Source: Rhodopseudomonas sp. P2A-2r (lineage in GTDB: Bacteria > Pseudomonadota > Alphaproteobacteria > Rhizobiales > Xanthobacteraceae). From it: a DNA stretch of 64,000 nt. The stretch is taken from the NCBI RefSeq assembly GCF_026015985.1, contig NZ_CP110389.1, forward strand, positions 1,141,001 to 1,205,000, given 5' to 3'. The notes under the pieces are model-generated. The model made no database searches, was not told the origin of the DNA, and saw only the letters and a list, made by a program, of their open reading frames with translations. The translations under genes were made by a program, and so were the position numbers. This document shows, one piece after another, positions 44,651 to 54,994 of the stretch; within the stretch, counting starts at the first letter, position 1; each line of letters starts with the position of its first letter.

Positions 44651-44832
44651 CTTCCCCTCTCCCCCAAGCAGCGAAGCTGCGCAGGCGGGAGAGGTGGATC
44701 GAAGGCGCGAAGCGCATTCGAGACGGGAGAGGGGGCTCTTCTGAGTTTGCGGCTTTCCCTCTCCCGCCTTCGCTGCGCGAAGGCGCCCTCTCCCGCTGCG
44801 CAAAGCTTCGCTTTGCTGGGGGAGAGGGGAAG
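44651..44832. repeat. 182-bp inverted-repeat element between convergent DUF2125 gene and tyrC
   Basis: Perfect 16-base terminal repeats CTTCCCCTCTCCCCCA (44651-44666) and its complement (44817-44832), with nested hairpins inside, for example GCAGCGAAGCTGC (44668-44680) and GCAAAGCTTCGCTTTGC (44800-44816). It is the reverse-orientation relative of the 37688 element. Confidence 0.75.
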
Positions 44833-44848
44833 GAAGAAAGCGCGCGCC

Positions 44849-45790
44849 TTACTCTGCTTTCTTCGTCAGCGCGGCGTGCTTGCGGCCGAAGTCCGGCGCG
44901 GCTTCGTCTTGGCCGATGCTCACGATGCCCCGGCGGATGGCGCGGGTGCGGGTGAAATGATCGAACAGCGCTTCGCCGTCGCCGCGGCGCATGGCGCGGG
45001 TCAGCTTCGACAGGTCTTCCTGGAACGCGCCGAGCATTTCCAGCACCGCGTCCTTGTTGGCCAGGAACACGTCGCGCCACATGGTCGGGTCGGATGCGGC
45101 GATGCGGGTGAAATCGCGAAAGCCGCCGGCGGAGAACTTCAGCACTTCCGAGCGAGTCACGTCCTCGAGCTCGTCGGCTGTGCCTACGATTGTATAGGCG
45201 ATCAGATGCGGCAGATGGCTGGTAACCGCCAGCACCAGGTCATGATGCGGGGCCGTCATGATCTCGACATTGGCGCCGAGCGCGGCCCAGAACGCCGTGA
45301 GTTTCTCCACGGCCGCTGTATCCGCGCCCTCGGGCGGCGTGAGAATGCACCAGCGGTTCATGAACAGTTCGGCGAATCCGGAATCCGGCCCGGAATTCTC
45401 CGTGCCGGCGACCGGATGGGCCGGGATGAAGTGCACATTATCAGGCAGATGCGCGGCCATGGCCGTCAGCACCGACGCCTTGACCGAGCCGACGTCGGAG
45501 ACGATGGCGCCGGGTTTGAGATGCGCGCCGATGCTTTCAGCCACCGCGCCGGACACGCCCACCGGCACGCAGGCGATCACCAGATCGGCATCCGCCACGG
45601 CGCTGGCATTGTCGTCAGCGACCACGTCCGCGAGCTTGATCTCAACCGCCCGCGCCCGAACGGCGGCCGACGCATCGGTGGCTACCAGCACTTCGGCGAG
45701 GCCGAGCTGCTGGATGCCGCGCGCCAGCGACGAGCCGATCAGGCCGAGTCCGATCAGCGCGATGCGTTTGAAGGGCGGCTGCGCAGTCAC
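44849..45790 (-). CDS. Prephenate/arogenate dehydrogenase
   Basis: 313 residues. NAD(P) fold ALIGLGLIGSSLARGIQQLG, VIACVPVGVSG, SDVGSVKASV, FIPAHPVAGTENSGPDSGF (the catalytic HPxAGTE-S block) and VTSHLPHLIAYTIV. It oxidises prephenate or arogenate toward Tyr. It overlaps hisC by four bases (ATGA) and ends the operon chorismate mutase-hisC-tyrC, so the arogenate route via a HisC-type aminotransferase is plausible. Confidence 0.93.
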   Translation of the reverse strand: MTAQPPFKRIALIGLGLIGSSLARGIQQLGLAEVLVATDASAAVRARAVEIKLADVVADDNASAVADADLVIACVPVGVSGAVAESIGAHLKPGAIVSDVGSVKASVLTAMAAHLPDNVHFIPAHPVAGTENSGPDSGFAELFMNRWCILTPPEGADTAAVEKLTAFWAALGANVEIMTAPHHDLVLAVTSHLPHLIAYTIVGTADELEDVTRSEVLKFSAGGFRDFTRIAASDPTMWRDVFLANKDAVLEMLGAFQEDLSKLTRAMRRGDGEALFDHFTRTRAIRRGIVSIGQDEAAPDFGRKHAALTKKAE

Positions 45791-46884
45791 GTATTTGACG
45801 CCATGAATTCGCGCAAAGTCTCGATGACCAGCCGGTTGGCCTCCTCGGTGCCGATGGTCATGCGCAGCGAGTTGTGCAGGCCGTAATTGTTGACGGCACG
45901 CAGCACGAGTCCGCGCTTGGTGAGGAATGCGTCGGCATCGGCGGCAGTTTTTCCCGTCTCCGGAAAATGCATCAGGATGAAGTTCGCCACGCTCGGCGTC
46001 ACCTTGATGCCGAGCTTGGTGATTTCAGCGGTCATGATCTCGACCCACTTCGCAGTGTAGTCGACCGACATCTTTACATGGCCGGTGTCCTCGATCGCGG
46101 CGACCGCGGCGAACATCGCCGGTGCCGAGACGTTGAACGGACCGCGCACGCGGTTCAGCGCATCGACGATATGGGCCGGGCCGAACATCCAGCCGATCCG
46201 CAGGGCGGCAAGACCGTGCACCTTGGAGAAGGTGTAGGTGGCCACGGTGTTGTCCGTGGTCTTCGCCAGTTCGAGGCCGTTGTCGTAGTCACCTTTGGTG
46301 ACATAGTCCGAATAGGCGGCGTCGAGCACCAGCAGCACGTGCTCGGGCAGGCCAGCGCGCAGACGCTTGATCTCCGACGACGGCAGATAGGTGCCGGTCG
46401 GATTGTTCGGGTTGGCCAGCCACACCAGCTTGGTGCGATCAGTCACGCATTTCAGGATGGCGTCGACGTCGCAGGTGAGGTCGATTTCCGGTGCCACGAC
46501 ATTGGTGGCGCCGTTGCCCTGGGTGGCGATCGGGTAGACCAGAAAACCGTGCGCCGTCGAAATCGCCTCGTCGTCGGGGCCGAGATAGACATGCGCCAGC
46601 AGGTTCAGGATCTCGTCGGAGCCGGCGCCGCAGATGATCTGCGCGGGATCGAGGCCGAAACGGCGGCCGATCGCCTCGCGCAGGACCTTTGAGGTGCCTT
46701 CCGGATAATCCTCGAGATGGGCTGCCGCGGTGGCAAACGCCTCCTTCGCCTTCGGCGACGGGCCGAACAGGGTCTCATTGGCCGACAGCTTGTAGGTCTT
46801 GCGGCCGGGATCGACCACCGGGCTCTTGCCGGGGGTGTAGGGCGAAATATCGAGGATGCCGGGCTTCGGCACGGGACGGGACAT
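45787..46884 (-). CDS. hisC: Histidinol-phosphate/aromatic aminotransferase, HisC type
   Basis: 365 residues. PLP aminotransferase class I/II: KLSANETLFGPSPKAKEAF, ICGAGSDEILNLLAHVYLG, WLANPNNPTGTYL, DAAYSDYV, and the PLP lysine in YTFSKVHGLAALRIGW. In this operon (chorismate mutase, tyrC) it may aminate prephenate or 4-hydroxyphenylpyruvate as well as imidazole acetol-phosphate. The ATG at 46884 begins MSRPVPKPGILDISPYTPGK; the longer frame upstream is the shadow of the chorismate mutase gene. Confidence 0.93.
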   Translation of the reverse strand: MSRPVPKPGILDISPYTPGKSPVVDPGRKTYKLSANETLFGPSPKAKEAFATAAAHLEDYPEGTSKVLREAIGRRFGLDPAQIICGAGSDEILNLLAHVYLGPDDEAISTAHGFLVYPIATQGNGATNVVAPEIDLTCDVDAILKCVTDRTKLVWLANPNNPTGTYLPSSEIKRLRAGLPEHVLLVLDAAYSDYVTKGDYDNGLELAKTTDNTVATYTFSKVHGLAALRIGWMFGPAHIVDALNRVRGPFNVSAPAMFAAVAAIEDTGHVKMSVDYTAKWVEIMTAEITKLGIKVTPSVANFILMHFPETGKTAADADAFLTKRGLVLRAVNNYGLHNSLRMTIGTEEANRLVIETLREFMASNT

Positions 46885-46922
46885 CGGTAGCTCCAGATCA
46901 GTCAGGCGTCTCAGACGTGCGG

Positions 46923-47771
46923 TCAGGACCGCTTGGCGTCGGCGGGCACCGTATAGCGGGTTGCGTGGCTGCCGACGAGGGCCGAAGAACGCATGGTTGC
47001 CCCCGCAGCAACGAGCGCCGCCTTGATGCTGTCGAGGCTGGTGGCCGCGGTGATCGATACCAGCAGCGCGGCGCCGTCGAAGGCGGTATCGGGCACGGCG
47101 ACGATCTCGGCCAGCGGCGACAGCGCGCGGGCGATCTCCGCATTCCAGCCGGACACCCGCACGCTCCACATCTCGACTTCCGTCACCATGGCGCTGTCGG
47201 CGACGCGGGACACCACGAAGACCGGCAGTGCGGCGGGATGGTCGGCGCGCTCGATGAACGGCAGCCGTGCGATGATTTTCGGCGTGCCCTTGGCTTCCAG
47301 TTCGAGCCACCATGGCGTGCGGCTCGAGGTCGCCGACACCAGCGCCAGGTCGCCCTTGGATTTGGCGACGGCCTCGACCGCCGCGGCGGCGCTGAAATGC
47401 GCCACATAGGGCACCGTGAAGCCGAAATGGAATCGCGCCGAATCCCGCATCGCGGATTCGCCGAGCGACAGATCGGCATGCACCGAGAACGGCGCCTGCA
47501 CATAGGTGAAGGTGGCGATGATCACCCGCCAGATGCTCTCCACGGTATCGATCGGCAGGATGCCGCGATGGCGCTGCACCAGCCGCCGCATCATGTCGGC
47601 CTCGCGCGCCGGGCGGAACGCCGAGCCGACCTCCTGGGTCTGCTTCACCGAGATCAGCCGGTCGATGATGTCGCCGCGCTGCATCAGCAGGCTGTGGACC
47701 TGCGCGTCGATGCTGTCGATTTCCTGGCGCAGCACCTCGAGCGAGGGCGGGGCGGGCGGTGCGATGGACAT
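46923..47771 (-). CDS. Chorismate mutase (AroQ) with a C-terminal domain of unknown role
   Basis: 282 residues. The first 95 are an AroQ chorismate mutase: LEVLRQEIDSIDAQVHSLLM (first Arg-helix), RGDIIDRLISVKQTQ and EADMMRRLVQRHRG. The remaining 185 have SARFHFGFTVPYVAHFSAAA, GDLALVSATSSRTPWW and a late VRVSGWNAEIARALSPLAEI. The layout is reminiscent of a worn prephenate dehydratase plus regulatory unit, but the dehydratase signature is missing. First gene of the Tyr operon, divergent from metX. Confidence 0.85.
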   Translation of the reverse strand: MSIAPPAPPSLEVLRQEIDSIDAQVHSLLMQRGDIIDRLISVKQTQEVGSAFRPAREADMMRRLVQRHRGILPIDTVESIWRVIIATFTYVQAPFSVHADLSLGESAMRDSARFHFGFTVPYVAHFSAAAAVEAVAKSKGDLALVSATSSRTPWWLELEAKGTPKIIARLPFIERADHPAALPVFVVSRVADSAMVTEVEMWSVRVSGWNAEIARALSPLAEIVAVPDTAFDGAALLVSITAATSLDSIKAALVAAGATMRSSALVGSHATRYTVPADAKRS

Positions 47772-47955
47772 GCGTGGTAACCTGCAAGACGTGGAAGCGA
47801 CTGATGAAATCGGGGATGTGGCCGCCCATCTTGATAGGGTTCGCAGGCTCTGAAAGCAAAGAAAACATTGCGCCCGCGGGCCGCCGCGGAAGACAGGGTT
47901 TACCGTGTCCGCCGCCGCTTCTTGACGGAGGGCGTGTGCAGGACTAGCTTAACTG

Positions 47956-48014
47956 TCACTTCGTGGTCATTTGAGCCGGCCGGCTTGCAGCCACGTTAAA
48001 CAACTTGCTAAACA
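47956..48014 (+). promoter_or_regulatory. SAM-II riboswitch aptamer
   Basis: The conserved SAM-II (metA) core is present almost base for base: CGTGGTCATTTGAGCCGGCC (47962-47981), then GGCTTGCAGCCACGTTAAAC (47982-48001), then AACTTGCTAAAC (48003-48014). CGTGG pairs with CCACG for P1 and the tail forms the pseudoknot. It binds S-adenosylmethionine and controls methionine genes in alphaproteobacteria; metX begins 110 bases downstream. Confidence 0.95.
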
Positions 48015-48070
48015 GGCCGGGGACACACTCAGAGTGATCCCGGCCGAACGCGTGTTCAGGCCGGGTTTTT
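48015..48070 (+). terminator. SAM-II expression platform: overlapping antiterminator and terminator hairpins
   Basis: GGCCGGG (48015-48021) can pair with CCCGGCC (48039-48045). The same CCCGGCC, extended by GAAC, can instead pair with GTTC-A-GGCCGGG (48054-48065) around loop GCGT, directly followed by TTTTT (48066-48070). The two structures exclude each other. This fits transcription attenuation of metX-metW by SAM. Confidence 0.7.
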
Positions 48071-48124
48071 ATGGCCTGAATTCCGCGGTGGTCTGCGTGA
48101 CCTTCTGAGGAGGCCAGTATCGAG

Positions 48125-49324
48125 ATGGTAAACGTCCAGGCGTTGAAGCCGGAGACGGCGCGAAACAAGGATAGCGCCCACGAGGCGGATCATCCCACCT
48201 CGCTCGTGGCGCTGTTCGGCGCCGACCAGCCGCTGCGGCTCGATTGCGGCGTCGATCTCGCGCCATTCCAGATCGCCTACCAGACCTACGGCACGCTCAA
48301 CGCCGACCGATCCAACGCCATTCTGGTCTGCCATGCGCTGACCGGCGACCAGCATGTCGGCAATCCGCATCCGGTCACCGGCAAGCCGGGCTGGTGGAAC
48401 ACCCTGCTCGGCCCGGGCAAGGCGCTCGACACCGACCGCTATTTTGTCATCTGCTCCAACGTGCTCGGCAGCTGCATGGGCACCACGGGCCCGGCCTCGA
48501 CCAATCCGGCCACCGGCAAATTGTGGGGGCTGGATTTTCCGGTCATCACCATTCCCGACATGGTGCGCGCCCAGGCCATGCTGATCGACCGGCTCGGCAT
48601 CGACACGCTGTTCGCGGTGGTCGGCGGCTCGATGGGGGGCATGCAGACGCTGCAGTGGAGCACGGCCTATCCGAAGCGGGTGTTCTCCGCGCTGGCGGTG
48701 GCCTGCAGCACGCGGCATTCGGCGCAGAACATCGCGTTCCATGAACTCGGCAGGCAGGCGGTGATGGCCGATCCGGACTGGCACGGCGGCCGCTACTTCG
48801 AGGAGGGTAGCTATCCGCACCGCGGCCTCGGCGTCGCGCGCATGGCCGCGCACATCACCTATCTGTCGGACGCCGCCCTGCACCGCAAGTTCGGTCGCCG
48901 GATGCAGGACCGCGACCTGCCGACGTTTTCGTTCGACGCCGATTTCCAGGTCGAGAGTTATCTGCGCTACCAGGGCTCGTCCTTCGTCGAGCGCTTCGAC
49001 GCCAACTCCTATCTGTATCTGACCCGCGCCATGGACTATTTCGATGTCGCCGCCGACCACAACGGCGTGCTGGCGGAAGCCTATCGCGGCACCCAGACGC
49101 GGTTCTGCGTGGTGTCGTTCACCTCCGACTGGCTGTTTCCCACCACGGAATCCCGCGCCACGGTGCATGCACTCAATGCCGGCGGCGCGCGGGTGTCGTT
49201 TGCCGAAATCGAAACCGACAAGGGCCACGACGCCTTCCTGCTCGATGTGCCGGAGTTCATCGACATCTCCCGCGCCTTCCTGGAATCCGCCGGCGCCGTG
49301 CGCGGCCTGATCGCGGAGAAGTAA
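48125..49324 (+). CDS. metX: Homoserine O-acyltransferase MetX
   Basis: 399 residues, alpha/beta hydrolase fold: [10 protein letters not shown] (oxyanion), nucleophile Ser169 in [12 protein letters not shown], and the C-terminal Asp and His ([16 protein letters not shown]). It acylates homoserine (acetyl or succinyl CoA) to start methionine synthesis. Downstream of a SAM-II riboswitch and one base before metW, which activates MetX in alphaproteobacteria. Confidence 0.95.
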   Translation: MVNVQALKPETARNKDSAHEADHPTSLVALFGADQPLRLDCGVDLAPFQIAYQTYGTLNADRSNAILVCHALTGDQHVGNPHPVTGKPGWWNTLLGPGKALDTDRYFVICSNVLGSCMGTTGPASTNPATGKLWGLDFPVITIPDMVRAQAMLIDRLGIDTLFAVVGGSMGGMQTLQWSTAYPKRVFSALAVACSTRHSAQNIAFHELGRQAVMADPDWHGGRYFEEGSYPHRGLGVARMAAHITYLSDAALHRKFGRRMQDRDLPTFSFDADFQVESYLRYQGSSFVERFDANSYLYLTRAMDYFDVAADHNGVLAEAYRGTQTRFCVVSFTSDWLFPTTESRATVHALNAGGARVSFAEIETDKGHDAFLLDVPEFIDISRAFLESAGAVRGLIAEK

Positions 49325-49325
49325 C

Positions 49326-50000
49326 ATGGCCGCACAGCAACAGGTTCTGCCCCTGCCGGGTCTCGTCATCCCCGGCGCGCAACCGCAGCGCGGCGATCAT
49401 CTGCTGATGGCGGAAATGGTGGCGCGCGGCTCCAAGGTGCTCGACGTCGGCTGCGGCGAAGGCGATCTGCTGCAGCTGCTGGAAAGCCGCGGCATCGACG
49501 GCCGCGGCATCGAGCTGTCGCGCGAGGGCGTCAACCGCTGCGTCGCCAAGGGGCTCGCCGTGGTGCAGGGCGACGCCGACACCGACCTCGTCAACTATCC
49601 CGATGACGCCTTCGACTATGTGATCCTGTCGCAGACGCTGCAGGCCACACGGCAGCCGAAGGTGGTGCTGGAAAACCTGCTGCGCATCGGCCGGCGCGCC
49701 ATCGTGTCGTTTCCGAATTTCGGATTCTGGAAGATGCGTTTGCAGTTGCTGGTGAACGGCCAGATGCCGCGCACCGAGAACCTGCCGGCGACCTGGTACG
49801 ACACGCCGAACATCCACTTCTGCACCATCAAGGACTTCGTGCAGCTGTGCGACGAGATCAACGTCAAGATGGAGCGCGCGGTGGCGCTCGATCTCAACGG
49901 CCGTCCGCTGCGCCTCAACGCGCCGTGGTGGTTCTGGAACATGTTCGGCGAGCAGGGCGTGTTCCTGCTCAGCCGCGCCGCCAGATCCGCCGGACAATAA
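49326..50000 (+). CDS. metW: Methionine biosynthesis protein MetW
   Basis: 224 residues. Methyltransferase fold: SKVLDVGCGEGDLLQLLESR (SAM loop), GRGIELSREGVNRCVAKGLA, FDYVILSQTLQATRQPKVVL and FPNFGFWKMRLQLLVNGQMP, the MetW signature. It partners with MetX rather than acting as a known methyltransferase. The start is one base after the metX stop, so both are controlled by the upstream riboswitch. Confidence 0.95.
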   Translation: MAAQQQVLPLPGLVIPGAQPQRGDHLLMAEMVARGSKVLDVGCGEGDLLQLLESRGIDGRGIELSREGVNRCVAKGLAVVQGDADTDLVNYPDDAFDYVILSQTLQATRQPKVVLENLLRIGRRAIVSFPNFGFWKMRLQLLVNGQMPRTENLPATWYDTPNIHFCTIKDFVQLCDEINVKMERAVALDLNGRPLRLNAPWWFWNMFGEQGVFLLSRAARSAGQ

Positions 50001-50150
50001 ACTTCGGCGTCGCGTCCATTCGGAACGGTACGTCAGTCCGGCGAGATTGCAGATTCGTGGGTCCCCTATTTGCAGGCCACGTCTGCATTCCTGTCGTAAC
50101 AGAATGATAATCGAAATCCCAACGCGTATGAATGTTGCGTGACGTCTGCG

Positions 50151-50166
50151 TTAATCGCAATTTAAC
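50151..50166 (+). promoter_or_regulatory. CtrA-type binding site TTAA-N7-TTAAC
   Basis: TTAA-TCGCAAT-TTAAC matches the full CtrA box exactly, 185 bases before the CHAP-protein gene. A near-match TTAA-N6-TTAA follows at about 50187-50200. CtrA is the alphaproteobacterial cell-cycle regulator. Confidence 0.5.
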
Positions 50167-50224
50167 GCTATTTGGCCGCGACTGTCTTAACAGAGATTAA
50201 TTCTCGTGGCCGCAATGCGGCGCG

Positions 50225-50256
50225 AGACGCGACGCGAATTTCAGCCGCGTCTTTTT
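50225..50256 (+). terminator. Intrinsic terminator-like hairpin in the CHAP gene leader
   Basis: AGACGCG (50225-50231) pairs with CGCGTCT (50246-50252), followed by TTTT. It is 225 bases after metW and about 95 before the CHAP gene. It could end metXW transcription or attenuate the CHAP gene. The rest of the 350-base gap (50001-50350) shows no gene. Confidence 0.5.
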
Positions 50257-50350
50257 ATGGCCACATCAAATTCCTTTACCCCACCCCCGCTATCGACCGC
50301 TCGTTTGGCGATCAGCATCGGGGTCTGGGTTCACAAGGAAAAAATTTGGT

Positions 50351-50956
50351 ATGGTTCAGTTCACTGCGTTTCGTTGGGCGCTTCGCTTCGTCACTCTCGC
50401 CTTTTGTTCGGTCGTCATTGTCGCGCTCGCAACACCGGCTTCGGCACGGCCACGTCACAGCGGGCATCATGCCCATTCCCATCACAAGACCTACAATCAC
50501 AGTTCCCGTCATCACGGCCGCCGTCACATGCGCGTCTCTGCTCGCCATGCGACTCTGCAGAGCGCTGACAGCGCCGCGGAATCGTTCGCCGGCAGCGGCT
50601 TCAGCTCGTCCAACGTGGTCGCCGAGGCGCGGCGCTACATCGGCAGCAATCCCACCGGCCGCAGCCGCCTGTGGTGCGCGCGCTTCATGAACATGGTGCT
50701 GCAGCGCTCCGGCCATCAGGGCACCGGCTCCGACATGGCGCGTTCGTTCTCGAGCTACGGCCAGCGCATTTCCGGCCCGCAGGTCGGCGCCATCGCAGTG
50801 ATGTCGCGCGGCCGTCGCGGCGGCCATGTCGGCGTCGTCAGCGGCATCGATCCCAACGGCAATCCGATCATCGTCTCCGGAAATCACGGCCGCCGCGTCG
50901 CGGAGTCCGTCTATTCGCGCGGTCGCATCTACGCCTATGTGATGCCGACGAGCTGA
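50351..50956 (+). CDS. Secreted CHAP-type (TIGR02594-like) cell-wall peptidase
   Basis: 201 residues. Signal peptide (RFVTLAFCSVVIVALATPASA), a His-rich linker (HSGHHAHSHHKTYNHSSRHH), then a cysteine amidohydrolase-like domain: VVAEARRYIGSNPTGRSRLW, the catalytic Cys in LWCARFMNMVL, and the His in RGGHVGVVSGID. These enzymes cut peptidoglycan peptides. A CtrA-type site upstream suggests cell-cycle control. The ATG follows an AAGGAAAAAA stretch. Confidence 0.85.
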   Translation: MVQFTAFRWALRFVTLAFCSVVIVALATPASARPRHSGHHAHSHHKTYNHSSRHHGRRHMRVSARHATLQSADSAAESFAGSGFSSSNVVAEARRYIGSNPTGRSRLWCARFMNMVLQRSGHQGTGSDMARSFSSYGQRISGPQVGAIAVMSRGRRGGHVGVVSGIDPNGNPIIVSGNHGRRVAESVYSRGRIYAYVMPTS

Positions 50957-50968
50957 GTTAGTCGAATG

Positions 50969-51070
50969 CGTAGGGTGGGCAAAGTCAGCGTGCGCGCAAG
51001 CGCACGATGACGTGCCCACCATCTCGCGAGATGGTGGGCACGGCGCAAGAGCGCCTTTGCCCACCCTACG
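50969..51070. repeat. 102-bp nested palindromic element
   Basis: Outer perfect 16-base arms CGTAGGGTGGGCAAAG (50969-50984) and complement (51055-51070). Inside: GTGCGC-GCAA-GCGCAC (50990-51005), a perfect 30-base palindrome centred on CGCG (51012-51041), and GGCGC-AAGA-GCGCC (51042-51055 region). It lies between convergent CHAP and MOSC genes. Confidence 0.8.
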
Positions 51071-51092
51071 ACTGAGCGGACTACTGAGCGGA

Positions 51093-51878
51093 CTACAGCA
51101 GCTGCGGCGCTTCGACAGATATCGCATCGCCTTCGGCAATGCTGCCGCCGGCAATCACCTCGGCATAGACACCGAGATCGGCATGGCCGTAGGTCTGCAT
51201 CAGCGTCGCGGGAATGTTGAGATCGCGCGCCGCGGTGTCGGGATCGACATTGGTCGCGGCGCAGCGGACGATGCGCTTGACGATCTTCAAGCGGGCATCG
51301 CCGATCGCGATCACCTGATCCATCAGGTCGAACTCGTGCCAGGCCGGCCAGCCCGTTACATAGACGTTGCCGCGAAACCGCAGCGGATGCACTGGCTGGC
51401 CGATCTCGTTTTCCAACGCTTTGACGCTGGCGAGGTTGATGATCGACACCACCTTCTTGGCCACGTCGGAAAAGCTGTGCCCGGCCGCGAACAGGATTTT
51501 TGGCGGCCCGCGCAACTCGTCGGCAAAGTTGGCGGCGAAGTACTGCTCGATCGCCGCCCGGCCTTCCGATGTCTCCAGGTCGCCGCGCACGATCTCGGCG
51601 CCGTCGCGGTGGATCGTCAGGGTGTGGCTGGCCTCGTCGTAGTGGCTGCGCAGGGCCGCCAGCCGCTCGTTGCGCATCAGCATCAGGAACTTGATCTTCG
51701 GGAAATACTGCGGCGCCGCCGGATCGAAGCCGCTGGGGCCGTTCTCGATGGCGTAGCGCCGGTCTGAGGGCAGTGGCTGGCCGGGGGACAGTGCCACCCC
51801 GGCGAGGCGTTCCGGGGTCAGACCCTTGACGGGATAGCGATACAGGCTGGCGACGCTGGCAACGGGCTTTTCAATCAT
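51093..51878 (-). CDS. MOSC domain protein (YcbX/mARC-like)
   Basis: 261 residues. N-terminal MOSC_N VASLYRYPVKGLTPERLAGV, then the MOSC domain with RFRGNVYVTGWPAWHEFDLM and the molybdenum-ligating Cys in KIVKRIVRCAATNVDPDTA. Related proteins bind molybdenum cofactor and reduce N-hydroxylated compounds. Divergent from clpB. Confidence 0.88.
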   Translation of the reverse strand: MIEKPVASVASLYRYPVKGLTPERLAGVALSPGQPLPSDRRYAIENGPSGFDPAAPQYFPKIKFLMLMRNERLAALRSHYDEASHTLTIHRDGAEIVRGDLETSEGRAAIEQYFAANFADELRGPPKILFAAGHSFSDVAKKVVSIINLASVKALENEIGQPVHPLRFRGNVYVTGWPAWHEFDLMDQVIAIGDARLKIVKRIVRCAATNVDPDTAARDLNIPATLMQTYGHADLGVYAEVIAGGSIAEGDAISVEAPQLL

Positions 51879-52100
51879 CGGAGATTTTTAGGGGATTCTC
51901 GCCGGCTCCGCCACCGCTGACGAAATTGTGAGGCGACCTCTTCCGTTCCGGGAACCGACTGCCCACATTTGCGTCAAGCCGGCGCGATGCCGGCGACGAC
52001 CGCGGCTGTTGAGCGATATCAATGCAGCCCGTGGAAACCCAGTGAAGATGGCGGTATCGTGCTTTCGGGGCGAACCGGCAGGCCGAGGGACATCCCAACC

Positions 52101-54740
<2,640 letters not shown>

Positions 54741-54760
54741 GGACCGGGACGGCCATGTTC

Positions 54761-54791
54761 ATCCACCTCTCCCCGTCGGGGAGAGGTGGAT
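54761..54791 (+). terminator. 14-bp perfect hairpin after clpB
   Basis: ATCCACCTCTCCCC (54761-54774), loop GTC, and its complement (54778-54791), 20 bases after the clpB stop. No T tract. It belongs to the CCTCTCCCC repeat class and likely protects or ends the clpB mRNA. Confidence 0.55.
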
Positions 54792-54994
54792 TGCTGCGTG
54801 GATGCGACGCCTCGCCGGGGCAATCCGGGTGAGGGCGCGCAGCGCTCCCGATGCACGGTCCGACCGCCGATCAATCCGTGATCGATGCCTGAAGCGCCAG
54901 CAGGCGGCAGAGGCGTTGCCATTGGCGTCGGCGCCCTTTGCACCCTGTCTCGGCTTCCCGTAAAAGATCGCGGCAACAGCCTTGAAAGCCCCGC

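Noticed and set aside
46885..47868. N-terminal extension of the HisC frame (about 328 codons)
   Set aside because: It is the out-of-frame shadow of the chorismate mutase gene; HisC similarity begins exactly at the ATG at 46884.
51969..52100. RpoH-type heat-shock promoter before clpB
   Set aside because: GTTGAG and CCCGTG about 15 bases apart near 52010-52035 were considered, but they match the consensus poorly, so no promoter was called.
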